A stretch of 64,000 nt of DNA from Serratia liquefaciens ATCC 27592. Lineage in GTDB: Bacteria > Pseudomonadota > Gammaproteobacteria > Enterobacterales > Enterobacteriaceae. Position 1 is the stretch's first letter. Every line of letters begins with the position of its first letter. Of this stretch, positions 1-9,856 are shown in pieces. The notes beneath the pieces were generated by a model. That model had not been told where the DNA came from and did not search any database. It saw only the letters and a list, made by a program, of their open reading frames with translations. The stretch is from assembly GCF_000422085.1 (NCBI RefSeq), contig NC_021741.1, positions 1,488,001 through 1,552,000 on the forward strand. The letters are read 5' to 3'. Made by a program: the position numbers and the translations under genes.

Positions 1-938
1 ATGAGCAGAAGATGCTGGCGCGTTATCTCTGGCGGATCGTCGCCGCCGTCGCGGTGGCATTTATTCTGATTGCATTGCTGGGATACTGGGTGATGCGCCG
101 CGGACTGCAGCCACTGTGGCGAATGGCGGCGCAGGCGGCGGTGATCACCCCGAACACGCTGTCGACTCGCCTGAGCGAGCACGGGGTACCGAAGGAATTG
201 CAGCAACTGACCCGTTCGTTCAACGCCATGTTGGATCGCCTGAATGAAGGTTATCTGCGCCTGACGCAATTCTCCGCAGATTTGGCCCATGAAATCCGCA
301 CGCCGGTAGGGGCACTGATGGGGCACTGTCAGGTAGCGCTGTATCAGGCGCGCAGTGTGGAAGAGTATGAAACCTTGTTGTCGAACAACATGGAGGAGCT
401 GGAGCGTATTTCCCGTATGGTGGAAAATATTCTATTTCTGGCGCGCGCCGGCGAAGGGCAAGCGGTGTTGAACCCTCAGCGGCTTGATGTGGCACAAGAG
501 CTGCAACGGGTGGCTGACTACTTCGAAGGTTTGGCGGAAGAACGCGGCATTACGTTGGTCTGCCAGGGAGAAGGGCAATGGATGGCGGATGCTATGCTGT
601 TTCAGCGCGCATTGAGTAACCTGGTCTCCAACGCGGTACGCTATGCCGATGAAAACAGTCAGGTACAGCTGCAGGCTGTCAGTCAGGCCGATGGTGGGCT
701 GGCGATACTGGTTATCAATCAGGGCCCGCCGATCTCCCCTGCGCATCTGAACAAGTTGTTCGACCGCTTCTATCGTGCCGATGCCGCCCGCAGTTCCGGC
801 AGCCATGCCAGCGGACTGGGGCTGGCGATCGTCCGTGCGATCATGACACTGCATGGCGGCACAGCGCACGCCCATTGTGTTGTCGAAGAAAATACTGCTC
901 GCATCACCTTCAGCCTGATATTCCCCGCGCAAGAATAG
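1..938 (+). CDS. Heavy-metal-type sensor histidine kinase, 5' end outside window
   Basis: The reading frame is already open at the window edge, so the N-terminus (first membrane helix and periplasmic sensor domain) is missing. What remains begins with a membrane helix (about residues 5-27 counting from the ATG at 12), then a HAMP linker, the phospho-acceptor box with His in the motif LAHEIRTP, an N box (NLVSNAVRY) and a G box ending GLGLAIV. The HisKA sequence (SADLAHEIRTPVGALMG) is of the CusS/CopS/PcoS type, which phosphorylates an OmpR-class regulator in response to periplasmic copper or silver. The partner regulator would normally lie just upstream, outside the window. The signal cannot be deduced because the sensor domain is not visible. 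The next gene on this strand starts over 500 bases later, so this is the last gene of its operon. Confidence 0.85.
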   Translation, partial: EQKMLARYLWRIVAAVAVAFILIALLGYWVMRRGLQPLWRMAAQAAVITPNTLSTRLSEHGVPKELQQLTRSFNAMLDRLNEGYLRLTQFSADLAHEIRTPVGALMGHCQVALYQARSVEEYETLLSNNMEELERISRMVENILFLARAGEGQAVLNPQRLDVAQELQRVADYFEGLAEERGITLVCQGEGQWMADAMLFQRALSNLVSNAVRYADENSQVQLQAVSQADGGLAILVINQGPPISPAHLNKLFDRFYRADAARSSGSHASGLGLAIVRAIMTLHGGTAHAHCVVEENTARITFSLIFPAQE

Positions 939-1469
939 CCTATTTCCCACGTCGGATTTGATTGGCTGGGGCGGCCAAATCCGTTTATCCGGCCTGGTCG
1001 AAACTATTTACTTTCATTTACCGCTGGGCTAACCCAATCACCTCCGGATCAAAAGATTAATTCTGACCAGAATTAGGGCAATGTTGCGGCCTAGGCCCGG
1101 TTTTTTGGCGGCGACCCCTTTTGGCAAAATTCACCCTTCGTTACGTTGTTATTAAAATTGCTTGCATTAAAGGAATGACGAGAATTTTCAGCTTAAAGGC
1201 GGTAATTTACAAAACAAAAAACTAACTTTAAGATCTTTTACATATAAATATATCAATGATGTGGATGTTTGTATAATCTTTGGTTATGACATATGAGAAA
1301 ATTCTTATATCAAAAATGATAAGGTGAGAAATATTTACTTTGTGGCGTTAATTGATTTTCAGAAGGGTCAGTGGCTAAGGTTGGCTAATTAATCTGATTA
1401 AATATTGCTTAATATTCTATTAACATTTAACGCCGGCGATAAATAATCCTAGAGTGAAACCTGTGAAAA
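939..1469. other. Intergenic region, 531 bases
   Basis: No convincing gene. It changes from GC-rich near the kinase to strongly AT-rich from about 1140 up to the regulator at 1470, as expected for a promoter region of an AT-rich fimbrial/regulatory locus. It holds a perfect 8-2-8 palindrome at 1058-1075 and, at about 1081-1106, a GC-rich palindromic stretch followed by six T that may terminate the kinase transcript; the stem there is short, so this is weak. The 1150-1460 segment has many A/T runs and could bind H-NS; that is inference from composition only. Confidence 0.5.
1058..1075. promoter_or_regulatory. Perfect 8-2-8 palindrome, possible operator
   Basis: TAATTCTGACCAGAATTA is an exact inverted repeat with a two-base centre, lying 120 bases past the kinase stop and about 395 bases before the next gene. 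It is not followed by a T-run, so it does not look like a terminator. Its regulator is unknown. Confidence 0.3.
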
Positions 1470-2309
1470 ATGAAATATAGAATTAATGACCACATCATTT
1501 TTGACGTGGATACGGGAACCATGAGCCTGACAGAGTTTCCTGAAGATCCCATCTCTATTTCCAATCCGTCGAAGCGGTTACTGCTGCTATTGATTACGCA
1601 TCATGGCGAGCCAGTGGGGCGGGAGGTAATATTCAAGAAGGTTTGGGATGATTATGGCATGGTGTCAGGCAACAATAATCTTAACCAATGTGTGAGTAAA
1701 TTACGTCGGGTTATTAAAAATCTGGGCATTGAGGACGAGGTGATTGTCACCGTCCCCAAGGTCGGTTTTATGCTGCGATATCAAATTATGGTGGAGTCTT
1801 GCGAAGGGCCGGAAGATCGTTTCGTAAATGGAGATATAAATTCCCCTCCACCGGCGCCGGTTCAAGCGGAAATCGCGCCTTCGTCAGGCTCTTCAGCCGC
1901 AGCCGATGCGGTTTATACCGGGTATTCCCGGCGCTGGTGGGCGATAGTCAGCGTAGTGGCATTGGGGGTAATTATGCTGGCGGTTGGCATTACCACCTAT
2001 CTCACCGGTTCGGTTTCCCGGCAAGAAATCTATCTTGGCAAAGTCAGCAGTTGTAAGGTGTTTATGTCGATGCCGGGCGCCTCAGCTGCCGTCAGTGCTG
2101 CTCTAAGTCGCGACATTCTGGCCTATGCGGGCCCGCAAACGGCAGAGTGCAGCGGTGACGAATTCCTGTTGGTAGTACGCAGCAATCAGGTACGCTCTTA
2201 CATTTCGGGCATTTCCCGACTGTTTTTTCTGCGCTGTCGCATTTTACGCGAACATCGGGTAGAGATTTGCTCTGGGCTCGAAAGCGACAACGCCGCAATT
2301 CTTAATTAA
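1470..2309 (+). CDS. ToxR/CadC-like membrane-anchored winged-helix regulator
   Basis: 279 aa. Residues about 5-105 form an OmpR/PhoB-type winged helix: a segment with NPSKRLLLLLITHHGEPVGR, then a recognition-helix region with NNLNQCVSKLRRVIKNLG and the wing VPKVGFML. A proline/serine-rich linker follows (about 120-145), then one membrane helix (about 157-180, from WWAIVSVVALGVI on) and a ~100-residue periplasmic domain with Cys at four positions. No receiver domain is present. This is the architecture of ToxR, CadC and related one-component sensors, in which a periplasmic C-terminus controls a cytoplasmic DNA-binding domain. It lies two genes before ecpA in the same direction, so it may control the pilus operon; that is inference. 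The start ATG has only a weak ribosome binding site. Confidence 0.75.
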   Translation: MKYRINDHIIFDVDTGTMSLTEFPEDPISISNPSKRLLLLLITHHGEPVGREVIFKKVWDDYGMVSGNNNLNQCVSKLRRVIKNLGIEDEVIVTVPKVGFMLRYQIMVESCEGPEDRFVNGDINSPPPAPVQAEIAPSSGSSAAADAVYTGYSRRWWAIVSVVALGVIMLAVGITTYLTGSVSRQEIYLGKVSSCKVFMSMPGASAAVSAALSRDILAYAGPQTAECSGDEFLLVVRSNQVRSYISGISRLFFLRCRILREHRVEICSGLESDNAAILN

Positions 2310-2514
2310 TCATCAATCGGTGTCAGGATGAACGCCACCCCGGGGGAAAGGAATATGCCACCAATCTTTATTGTCTTGATATTAAATACTTAATTTTCAC
2401 CACCTGGTTAATAATGCAGCATTTATTCGATGCAAGCCTTATATTTTGCTCGCCGGCGCTGCCTTGCATTTCTGCGCCAACCGCTTTTGTAATACCTAAT
2501 TATGGTAATAGATT

Positions 2515-3144
2515 ATGAAAAATATCTCTTTCAGGGAGGACATTCTCTTTTTCGAACCCAACCCCTGGGTGAGAAAAGGATTACGGGCACTTATTGGAAC
2601 CGAACCCATACACTACCAATTTGTGCACAGCATCAGGGCAGTGGAGGCAGGGTTAAAGGAGAATGAGAAACAAATCCTCATAATGGAGCTGTATAATGAA
2701 AGTGAGAGTTTGTATGATGTATTACATTTCATCCTGACGATAAAGGATATTTGGCCCAAGACGCCACTGATCATATTTACTGAAGTGACCAATGCCAGCA
2801 TATTGACCATTCTGGCTGCTCAAACGCATTTATCCCTGGTGGCCAAAGACGATCCATTGGTTTGCCTGTATCAGGCCATTGACGCTGTCGGCACGGGGGT
2901 AAGTTACCGTAGTCCGGCGATTCAGAAAGCGTTGATATCCGCGGTAGAACCCTTGTCCCGTAGCGAATGGCAAATATTGGCGATGATGATCGCCGGCGCC
3001 AATCCGCGACATATCGCCAGTATTACCCATCGCAGTTGTAAAACGGTCAGTAGCCATAAGCTGAATATCATGCGTAAGCTGAGGCTTAATCAAGCAGGGT
3101 TTATGCGCCTGATTTTGGCATTCAGGACTCAACACCCGGCCTAA
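2515..3144 (+). CDS. LuxR-type (NarL/FixJ-like) transcription regulator upstream of ecp
   Basis: 209 aa. The C-terminal ~60 residues are a LuxR helix-turn-helix: LSRSEWQILAMMIAGANPRH, then the recognition helix with CKTVSSHKLNIMRKLRL. The N-terminal ~130 residues look like a degenerate receiver-type domain (EDILFFEPNPWVRKGLRALI; the usual phospho-acceptor region reads IMELYNE), so phosphorylation is doubtful. In E. coli the ecp operon is preceded by the LuxR-type activator EcpR (MatA). This protein takes that position and belongs to the same superfamily, but I cannot see close sequence identity with EcpR, so no symbol is given. Likely role: control of the pilus operon that starts 465 bases downstream. 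Confidence 0.7.
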   Translation: MKNISFREDILFFEPNPWVRKGLRALIGTEPIHYQFVHSIRAVEAGLKENEKQILIMELYNESESLYDVLHFILTIKDIWPKTPLIIFTEVTNASILTILAAQTHLSLVAKDDPLVCLYQAIDAVGTGVSYRSPAIQKALISAVEPLSRSEWQILAMMIAGANPRHIASITHRSCKTVSSHKLNIMRKLRLNQAGFMRLILAFRTQHPA

Positions 3145-3608
3145 AAATTCGCCGTCGGTTGTAATGGCACACGCCGCGCCGGCGGTTTAATACTTTCTCG
3201 TTCCAAGCGCTTATCCCTTTATTTCCTGCCAGCCACCCAGATGAATTGATCTGCATCAAATTAAACATCCTACAAAAATAAACCTGTCGCCCTTATTTAT
3301 GCGCTGACGCAATAGTGCGTTTTATATACCGTTAACGTGGTTTTAGAGGGGATGAAAACAATAGGTGTTTTGTTCCCTGCAGCATCATTACATGGCCCTT
3401 TTAACTTACTGGAAGCAAAATAAACATTAAAGTAAGAATAAAAATCTAAATATTTGACCATTGGTAGTTAATGGTTCTTTTTTGATTTGATGCGGTTACT
3501 CTTTTCTCCGTCAAGCAGACTGGCTAAAAGCACTCATGCAAGTGACTGATTAAGGCACGTCAGGCTAATGGACGCACAATCATATTTAAAGTTGAAGGGA
3601 GTTTTACC
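3145..3608. other. Long leader/promoter region of the ecp operon, 464 bases
   Basis: There is no gene. The first ~60 bases are GC-rich and the rest AT-rich. I see no strong sigma70 promoter. An inverted repeat lies at 3457-3475, and a good ribosome binding site (AAGGGA, 3595-3600) precedes ecpA. Long upstream regions of this kind are typical for fimbrial operons under multiple regulators. Confidence 0.5.
3457..3475. promoter_or_regulatory. Inverted repeat ACCATT-N7-AATGGT upstream of ecpA
   Basis: A 6-7-6 inverted repeat about 130 bases before the ecpA start, inside the long leader. It could be a binding site for either of the two regulators upstream. Support is limited to its symmetry and position. 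Confidence 0.25.
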
Positions 3609-4196
3609 ATGAAGAAAATTACACTGGCTCTGGCAATCATTTCCGCCTTCGCTGCGGTCAGCACTGCTCAAGCCGCCGACGTTACCGCTCAGGCGCTGGC
3701 TACCTGGTCTGCTACCGCGAAGAAAGACACCACCAGCAAACTGGTTGTTACCCCAATCGGCAGCCTGTCTTTCAACTATGCGGAAGGCATCAAGGGTTTC
3801 AACAGCCAGAAAGGTCTGTTTGACGTGACCGTAGAAGGGGATGCCACTGCAACTGCCTTCAAACTGACTTCTAAACTGGTTTCAAACACCCTGACTCAGC
3901 TGGATACCTCTGGCTCAACCCTGAATGTCGGCGTGAACTACAACGGCGCAGCGGTAGAGAAAACGGCGGAAACCACCATGATCGACACCTCTGCCGGCAT
4001 TTTGGGTGGCAACCTGAGCGCGTTATCCAACGCTTACAATCAGGCTGTCCGCACCAGCGCACAAGATCAGTTCACTTTCACCATTATTGGCGCCACCTCT
4101 GACGGCACCACTGCGGTCACCGACTTCAGCACCCTGCCGGAAGGTATCTGGAGCGGTGATGTGAGCGTGGAATTCAACGCCACCTGGACTGCGTAA
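3609..4196 (+). CDS. ecpA: E. coli common pilus major subunit EcpA
   Basis: 195 aa with a Sec signal peptide cleaved after ...STAQA (residue 22). The mature start ([18 protein letters not shown]) and long stretches such as [20 protein letters not shown] and the C-terminus ([20 protein letters not shown]) closely match EcpA (MatB) of E. coli as I remember it. EcpA polymerises into the ECP (Mat) fibre, an alpha-class fimbria used for adherence and biofilm formation. Length agrees with the family. It is the first structural gene of a five-gene operon, with chaperone, usher, tip adhesin and second chaperone following in the E. coli order. Confidence 0.96.
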   Translation: MKKITLALAIISAFAAVSTAQAADVTAQALATWSATAKKDTTSKLVVTPIGSLSFNYAEGIKGFNSQKGLFDVTVEGDATATAFKLTSKLVSNTLTQLDTSGSTLNVGVNYNGAAVEKTAETTMIDTSAGILGGNLSALSNAYNQAVRTSAQDQFTFTIIGATSDGTTAVTDFSTLPEGIWSGDVSVEFNATWTA

Positions 4197-4275
4197 TCCC
4201 CGAGTTGCTGGTTTAGAGCAGGGGGCAATCCCCTGCTTATTCCACCCCGCTGAAGAACGTCACTGGAATACCGTT

Positions 4276-4944
4276 ATGAAACGACTCTCTCTCGCCGCCT
4301 GCCTGTTGCTATCGCTGTCTCAACCTGTTTTCGCGCTCGACGTCGGTGAGATCAGCTCGTTCATGCACAGCGATAGCGCGCGTCTGAGTAAAGAAATCAA
4401 GAACACCACCGACAGCGGTCGTCTGGTGAATATCAAGATCGAGCGAATTTCCAGCCCGCTGGAGTCCGGCACGGTGCTCCCGATGGGCAGTAAAGATGAA
4501 ATGTTGCTGTCGCCGGCCAGCCTGATATTACCGGCCAATGCCAGCGACGTGATCCGTTTCTATTACAAAGGCCCCAGCGACAACCAGGAACGGTATTACC
4601 GCATTGTCTGGTTCGATCAGGCGTTGAGCGATGTGGGGAAAAACTCGGCTAAACGCAACGCGGTTGCCACCACATCGGCACGTATCGGCACTATTTTGGT
4701 GGTGGCGCCACGGCAGGACCAATTCGACTATCAGTTTGCCGACGGCCAGATCAAAAACACCGGCAACGCCACCTTTAAGGTGGTGGCCTACGGTAATTGC
4801 CGCGACAAGAAAGAGGGGAATGACTGCAAGGAAAACTATTTCGTCATGCCGGGCAAGGCTCGAGCTTTCAGCAAGGTGGACGTCAGCGACAAGAAGGGTC
4901 GCGTTGCGCTGTGGCATGGCGACCAGTTTATCCCGGTGAAATAA
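4276..4944 (+). CDS. ecpB: ECP pilus periplasmic chaperone EcpB
   Basis: 222 aa with a signal peptide ending near QPVFA (residue 20). It has the immunoglobulin-like fold signature of pilus chaperones: [20 protein letters not shown] at the N-terminus and [19 protein letters not shown] in the domain-1 F-G region. EcpB shields the pilin from misfolding in the periplasm and delivers it to the usher EcpC. It follows ecpA after 79 bases and precedes the usher. It is a paralogue of EcpE, encoded at the operon end, and both carry the DNxERYYR motif. Confidence 0.93.
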   Translation: MKRLSLAACLLLSLSQPVFALDVGEISSFMHSDSARLSKEIKNTTDSGRLVNIKIERISSPLESGTVLPMGSKDEMLLSPASLILPANASDVIRFYYKGPSDNQERYYRIVWFDQALSDVGKNSAKRNAVATTSARIGTILVVAPRQDQFDYQFADGQIKNTGNATFKVVAYGNCRDKKEGNDCKENYFVMPGKARAFSKVDVSDKKGRVALWHGDQFIPVK

Positions 4945-5011
4945 CGGACTGCGTAACCCACGGCAAAGCCTATACGGAATGGAACTCATAACAAGAATTC
5001 AAGGAGTGGAT

Positions 5012-7549
5012 GTGAAAGGTGCGCTGGATGATGTGTTGTTGAAAACCCTGCTTGCCGCCGGCGCGCTTGTGCTTCCTGCCGTGCTGTTGCCGGGTCAGAC
5101 GACGATGGCTGCCGGACTGACCCAGATTGATGGCGTCTTGATCCCCCAGACCTTCAGCCTGGCGTTGCGCGAAGGCATGAGCATCCCCCTGCTATTGCAC
5201 TTTGAAAAAAACAGCGGTGTAAAAGACGACCGCCGTATTGGCCATGCCTTTTTGTACCTCGAAAACGACCAACTAAAAATTCGCCAAATTACCCTGGAAG
5301 AGGGTGACGAGGGGACACCGCTGACTGCGGAAACCATCAAACAGCTGCAGGCACTGCAGGAGACCGCATTTGATCGGCAGCAGCGTATTGCGCTGACGCC
5401 CGACGCCTGGCTGGCGCTGGATTTCCGCCAGCTCAATTTACAGCTGGTGGTGAAAGCGTCCGCGATGGGAACCCTGCTCCGCGCGCGCTCCAGCGACATT
5501 GGCGCGTCGAGCGTCAATGCCGTCAGCAGCACGCTGGACTATAACCTTGGTATTTACGATAACCGCACCCGTGCCAGCGAGGGCAACACTTCCAGTTACC
5601 TGTCACTCAACAGCGTTACCGCTTTGCGCGAGCACCACGTGGAAGTGAACGGTTCGATTTACGGCATCGGCAGCGGCGACGAAAACGCTACGCTGTATAA
5701 GGCGATGTACGAGCGCGATTTTGCCGGCCGCCGCTTTGCCGCCGGCATGCTCGACAGCTGGAACCTGCAGTCGCTGGGGCCGGTCACCACCATCAACTCC
5801 AGCAAGATCTACGGCCTGTCCTACGGTAACCGTGCCAACTCTACCGTTTTTGATAACAGCCAGTCGCTGACGCCGATCGTGGCATTTTTTCCATCGGCGG
5901 GGGAAGTGCACTTGTCGCGTGAAGGGCGGCTGCTCAGCGTACAAAATTTTGCCATGGGTAACCATGAAGTGGATACCGGTAACTTGCCTTACGGCATTTA
6001 TGACGTCGAAGTCGAAGTGGTGGTCAACGGCAAGGTGGTAGATAAGCGCATGCAGCGGGTGAACAAACTGTTCAGCCCCAATCGTGGTGCCAATGCGCCG
6101 CTGGCCTGGCAGTTTTGGGGCGGAATGATCCGTATGGACGACTGGCGCGGCGATAACCAACGTCAGCGACCGGCGAAAGATTCTTATCTGCTGGGTGCCT
6201 CTGCTACCGGCAACGTAAACAGGCTCAACTGGGCGCTGTCCGGCTATTCGTTTGACAGCAATGCGGTCGGTGAAAGCCGCATCAGCGTACCGCTCACCGA
6301 GTCGATTCAGTTCAACCTGCAGAACATGGCGGCCTCCGACAGCTCATGGAGCATGGTTAACAGCGTCAGCGCAGCACTGCCTGGCGGTTTCAGCAGTTTG
6401 TGGATCAATCAGGAAAAAACCTCGATTGGCGACAAACTGCTGCAAAACGATGCATATAACCGTGCCATTGGCGGCACGATGAATTTTGGTGCGCTATGGT
6501 CGCCGTTGGGCAGTCTGAGTCTCAGCTACAACGACGATAAGAAGAACAACAGTCATTACTACAACGCCGATTATTATCAAAATGTGTTTACCGGCCGCTT
6601 TGGTACGCTGGGCGTACGTGCCGGCATACAGCGCTATAACAACGGTGGCTACAGCGCAAATACCGGTAAATATATTGCGCTGGACTTCTCTTTGCCGATG
6701 GGCAATTGGCTCAGCGCCGGAGTTTCCAATCAAAACGGCTATACCACGGCTAACCTGGCGGCGCGCAAGGATATTCAAAACGGGCCGATCCGCACCCTCG
6801 GCGCCAACCTGTCGCGGGCGATATCCGGCGACACCAACGGCGATAACAGCCTTAACGGTGGTGCATACGCGCGCTTTGATACCAAATATTCCGCCGGTAC
6901 GGTCAACGTCAGCAGCTCCGCCGACGGTTACGTCAACTCGAGCCTGTCCGCCAGCGGCAGCGTGGGTTGGCAGGGGCGTGATATTGCGGTCAGCGGCCGA
7001 AGCGAAGGGAATGCGGGCATCATCTTTAATACCGGTATTGAAAACGACGGCATGCTGACCGCCCGGGTCGACGGACGGACGGTCAAGCTGACCGGCAATA
7101 AAAACTATGTGCCGTTGTCGCCGTACGGTCAGTACGAAGTGGAGTTGATGAACAATAAAAACTCGGCGGAAAGCTTCGATATCGTCACCAAACGCAAGAG
7201 CAAGCTGACGCTGTATCCGGGTAACGTGGCGGTGATCACGCCAGAAATCAAACAGATGGTGACGGTGTTCGGTCGCATCAAGGCTGAAGACGGCACGCTG
7301 TTGGCCAATGCCTATATCAAAAACCATATCGGGCGCACCCGCACCGATGACAAAGGCGAATTCATTATGGACGTCGATAAGAAATTCCCGGTTATCGACT
7401 TTACGCATAGCGGTAACCAGAGCTGCGAAGTGGATCTGGATCTGAGTAAGGCTCAGGGCGCCGTGTGGGTCGGTGACGTGGTTTGTACCGGGCTGAAAAC
7501 CTATGCCGGCAACAATATGCAGGCAGGAGAAACGATCAATGAAGGCTAA
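5012..7549 (+). CDS. ecpC: ECP pilus outer-membrane usher EcpC
   Basis: 845 aa from the GTG at 5012, chosen because AAGGAG (5001-5006) sits five bases upstream and the protein then begins directly with a signal peptide ([16 protein letters not shown]). An in-frame ATG at 4979 is the alternative. The body matches the E. coli usher in many places ([60 protein letters not shown]). The C-terminal ~110 residues hold the plug/carboxypeptidase-like domain ([20 protein letters not shown]) with a conserved Cys pair. The usher forms the outer-membrane pore through which EcpA and EcpD are assembled. The gene overlaps the ecpD start by 11 bases, so the two are translationally coupled. Confidence 0.94.
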   Translation: MKGALDDVLLKTLLAAGALVLPAVLLPGQTTMAAGLTQIDGVLIPQTFSLALREGMSIPLLLHFEKNSGVKDDRRIGHAFLYLENDQLKIRQITLEEGDEGTPLTAETIKQLQALQETAFDRQQRIALTPDAWLALDFRQLNLQLVVKASAMGTLLRARSSDIGASSVNAVSSTLDYNLGIYDNRTRASEGNTSSYLSLNSVTALREHHVEVNGSIYGIGSGDENATLYKAMYERDFAGRRFAAGMLDSWNLQSLGPVTTINSSKIYGLSYGNRANSTVFDNSQSLTPIVAFFPSAGEVHLSREGRLLSVQNFAMGNHEVDTGNLPYGIYDVEVEVVVNGKVVDKRMQRVNKLFSPNRGANAPLAWQFWGGMIRMDDWRGDNQRQRPAKDSYLLGASATGNVNRLNWALSGYSFDSNAVGESRISVPLTESIQFNLQNMAASDSSWSMVNSVSAALPGGFSSLWINQEKTSIGDKLLQNDAYNRAIGGTMNFGALWSPLGSLSLSYNDDKKNNSHYYNADYYQNVFTGRFGTLGVRAGIQRYNNGGYSANTGKYIALDFSLPMGNWLSAGVSNQNGYTTANLAARKDIQNGPIRTLGANLSRAISGDTNGDNSLNGGAYARFDTKYSAGTVNVSSSADGYVNSSLSASGSVGWQGRDIAVSGRSEGNAGIIFNTGIENDGMLTARVDGRTVKLTGNKNYVPLSPYGQYEVELMNNKNSAESFDIVTKRKSKLTLYPGNVAVITPEIKQMVTVFGRIKAEDGTLLANAYIKNHIGRTRTDDKGEFIMDVDKKFPVIDFTHSGNQSCEVDLDLSKAQGAVWVGDVVCTGLKTYAGNNMQAGETINEG

Positions 7550-9173
7550 AATTGCGCTGCTGCTTATGCTGTGGGTGGCCCTGCCGTTGCGTGCGGCGGT
7601 TACCGTTACCAACTGGCCAAACGCCGCGACGGTGAAGTTCGTGTTCGTTGAAAACAACGCCGACGACAACTTTTTCGTTACGCCGTCCGGGGTGCTGGAT
7701 CCGCGCATGACCGGTGCGAATAAATGGACCGGCCTGAAATACGGCGGCTCCGGCACCATTTATCAGCAGAGCCTGGGCTATGTGGACAATGGTTATAACA
7801 CCGGCCTGTCAGCGAACAACCGCTTTGACATGTGGCTGGAAAATGCCCCGATAAAAAATCCGTTCCTCGGCCTGCGCTGCATTAACTGGTATGCGGGCTG
7901 TAATATGGACACCAGCCTGATCCTGCCGCAAAGCACCGATGAAAAAGGGTTTTATGGTGCGGTGGTGACGCCAGGCGGCGCAAAATGGATGCACGGCATG
8001 ATGTCGCCGAGTTTCTACCAATATTTGCAGCAGATGGCCCCCGGCGATGCATTCAGCATGCAGATTAATAGCTGCCAGACCTCGGCCACTTATGATGCCG
8101 GCGCTGGGGGACGGTGCCAGAACCAGGCCAGCGGTAATTGGTATAAACGCACCGTGACCCACAGCAAGGCCGCGCATCTGCGCTTTATCAACACCAACGC
8201 GGTATCGGAAGTGTTTGTTAACAGCGACGGCGTGCCGATCATCGGTGAGGGGAATGCCGACTGTAAAAACCAGACTATCGGTGCGCGCGCCGGCATCATG
8301 TGCAAAATGGTCAGCTACGATCTGCAGACCGATGGAAGCGTCAGCAATACCTCGATTCACGTGTTCCCGGCCATTAACCATGCGGCGCTGTCCTCGGCGG
8401 TTAACGCCGCCGACCTGCAGTTCAGTCTGAACGGCAACACCTGGAAAAACACTTCCGGTACCGGCAGCTATTACACCTTTAACGAGCTGAAAAGCAGCAA
8501 TGCCATCTACGTCTTTTTCGCCAGCAACTTCTTTAAGCAGATGGTGAAGCTGGGGATCTCCGACAGTGGCACTCGCGACCTGATTAACTTCCGCTTCCAG
8601 AACACCACGTCGCCGGAGTCCGGCTGGTATGAGTTTTCCACCTCAAACCAGCTGATTATTAAACCACGCGATTTCAGCATTAGCATTATTTCTGACGACT
8701 ATGACAATACCCCTCATCGTGAAGGTTACGTTGGACCGGGTGAGCCACCGCTGGAGTTTACTTATATTGTTACCACCAGCGGTAAAACCGCTGCCGATGA
8801 GGTGAGAGTCATGGCCAGCGGCCCGACACAGGCCCTCAGCGGTAGAAGCTACTGCATTTTTTCCTCGGCGGATAACAGCACCAAAGTACCGTTCCCGGCG
8901 ACGCTGAGCATCACTACCAGCACCAACGGGCAGCAGGATTATGACGCCGGCTGCGATGGGCAGTGGCATGACATGACGAATGCGTTATGGAGCAGTACGC
9001 CGTGGAATGACATTTCCGGCGAGGTAGGGGTGTTAAACAAAACGCGAGTGAAATTCAGTATCCCGATGAATAACCCGATTTCACTGAGGACGATTGAAGG
9101 TAATGGTTGGTACGGCGACGTTAGCGCCGCCGGTGAGATCCATGTTGAAGCCACCTGGCGCAACATTAACTAG
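7539..9173 (+). CDS. ecpD: ECP pilus polymerised tip adhesin EcpD
   Basis: 544 aa. The start at 7539 gives a short signal peptide ([15 protein letters not shown]); an upstream in-frame ATG at 7503 would bury it. The protein matches E. coli EcpD over its length: [53 protein letters not shown] and the C-terminus [13 protein letters not shown]. EcpD is the polymerisable two-domain tip subunit of the ECP fibre and mediates host-cell and surface contact. It overlaps the usher gene by 11 bases and is followed after 10 bases by ecpE. Confidence 0.93.
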   Translation: MKAKIALLLMLWVALPLRAAVTVTNWPNAATVKFVFVENNADDNFFVTPSGVLDPRMTGANKWTGLKYGGSGTIYQQSLGYVDNGYNTGLSANNRFDMWLENAPIKNPFLGLRCINWYAGCNMDTSLILPQSTDEKGFYGAVVTPGGAKWMHGMMSPSFYQYLQQMAPGDAFSMQINSCQTSATYDAGAGGRCQNQASGNWYKRTVTHSKAAHLRFINTNAVSEVFVNSDGVPIIGEGNADCKNQTIGARAGIMCKMVSYDLQTDGSVSNTSIHVFPAINHAALSSAVNAADLQFSLNGNTWKNTSGTGSYYTFNELKSSNAIYVFFASNFFKQMVKLGISDSGTRDLINFRFQNTTSPESGWYEFSTSNQLIIKPRDFSISIISDDYDNTPHREGYVGPGEPPLEFTYIVTTSGKTAADEVRVMASGPTQALSGRSYCIFSSADNSTKVPFPATLSITTSTNGQQDYDAGCDGQWHDMTNALWSSTPWNDISGEVGVLNKTRVKFSIPMNNPISLRTIEGNGWYGDVSAAGEIHVEATWRNIN

Positions 9174-9183
9174 GGGAAAGGTT

Positions 9184-9849
9184 GTGAGAAGCTTGCTGCT
9201 CGGGTTGTTGTGCCTGCCATTTTATGCCAGCGCGATTAACGTTGGCACCCTGACGTTCGCGATGGATCAGGACCAATCCTTCACCGCCAAGCGGGTGCTG
9301 AACAATAACCGCAGCGCGCGTATTTATCAGGTGACGCTGCGGGCCATTGATCGACCGGGTGATAGCGAAACGCGGAGCAAACCGGCCGATGGCGAACTGC
9401 TGTTTGCCCCTCGTCAACTCCAGTTGCAGGCGGGACAGAGCGAATATTACAAGTTCTTTTACCGCGGGCCGCAGGATAACCGCGAACGCTATTACCGGGT
9501 ATCGTTCCGAGAAATTCCGACTCGTTTATTCGATCCCGCAGGGCAAAAGGCGACTGGCGTGACGCTGGAGCCAATCGTGGTAATGGACACCATTTTGGTG
9601 GTGCGGCCACGTCAGACCAATTTTGCCTATCGGCTCGATTCACAGCGCGGCACCGTCACCAATACCGGCAACACCTACTTCAAGCTGTTGATCAAGCCCG
9701 GTTGCGACAGTACCGACGAAGAAGGGGTAACCGAATACCTGCGTCCTGGCGATACTTTGACTCATGCCGGTATTCGCCAGAAAGGGCAGAAATTTATTAT
9801 CTATAACGACAAGTTTATCAGCATCGATAAAAGCTGCCTCAACGAATAA
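9184..9849 (+). CDS. ecpE: ECP pilus second chaperone EcpE
   Basis: 221 aa from the GTG at 9184. This start follows the ecpD stop by 10 bases, has GGGAAAG just upstream and begins at a clean signal peptide (LLLGLLCLPFYASA). The longer frame from the ATG at 9094 would overlap ecpD without reason. The fold and motifs (GTLTFAMDQDQSFTAKRVLN, FFYRGPQDNRERYYRVSF) show a pilus chaperone paralogous to EcpB. In E. coli EcpE is the last gene of the operon and assists EcpD assembly. The next gene is convergent and starts eight bases beyond the stop. Confidence 0.9.
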   Translation: MRSLLLGLLCLPFYASAINVGTLTFAMDQDQSFTAKRVLNNNRSARIYQVTLRAIDRPGDSETRSKPADGELLFAPRQLQLQAGQSEYYKFFYRGPQDNRERYYRVSFREIPTRLFDPAGQKATGVTLEPIVVMDTILVVRPRQTNFAYRLDSQRGTVTNTGNTYFKLLIKPGCDSTDEEGVTEYLRPGDTLTHAGIRQKGQKFIIYNDKFISIDKSCLNE

Positions 9850-9856
9850 TAACGCG

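Noticed and set aside
1..938. Complete sensor kinase starting at the ATG at 12
   Set aside because: The frame is open upstream of 12 to the window edge and the protein would lack its first membrane helix and sensor domain; it is a 5'-truncated view of a longer gene.
6494..7759. 421-codon open frame on the minus strand
   Set aside because: Antisense to ecpC/ecpD, which match a known family end to end; low-complexity shadow translation with no ribosome binding site or domain.
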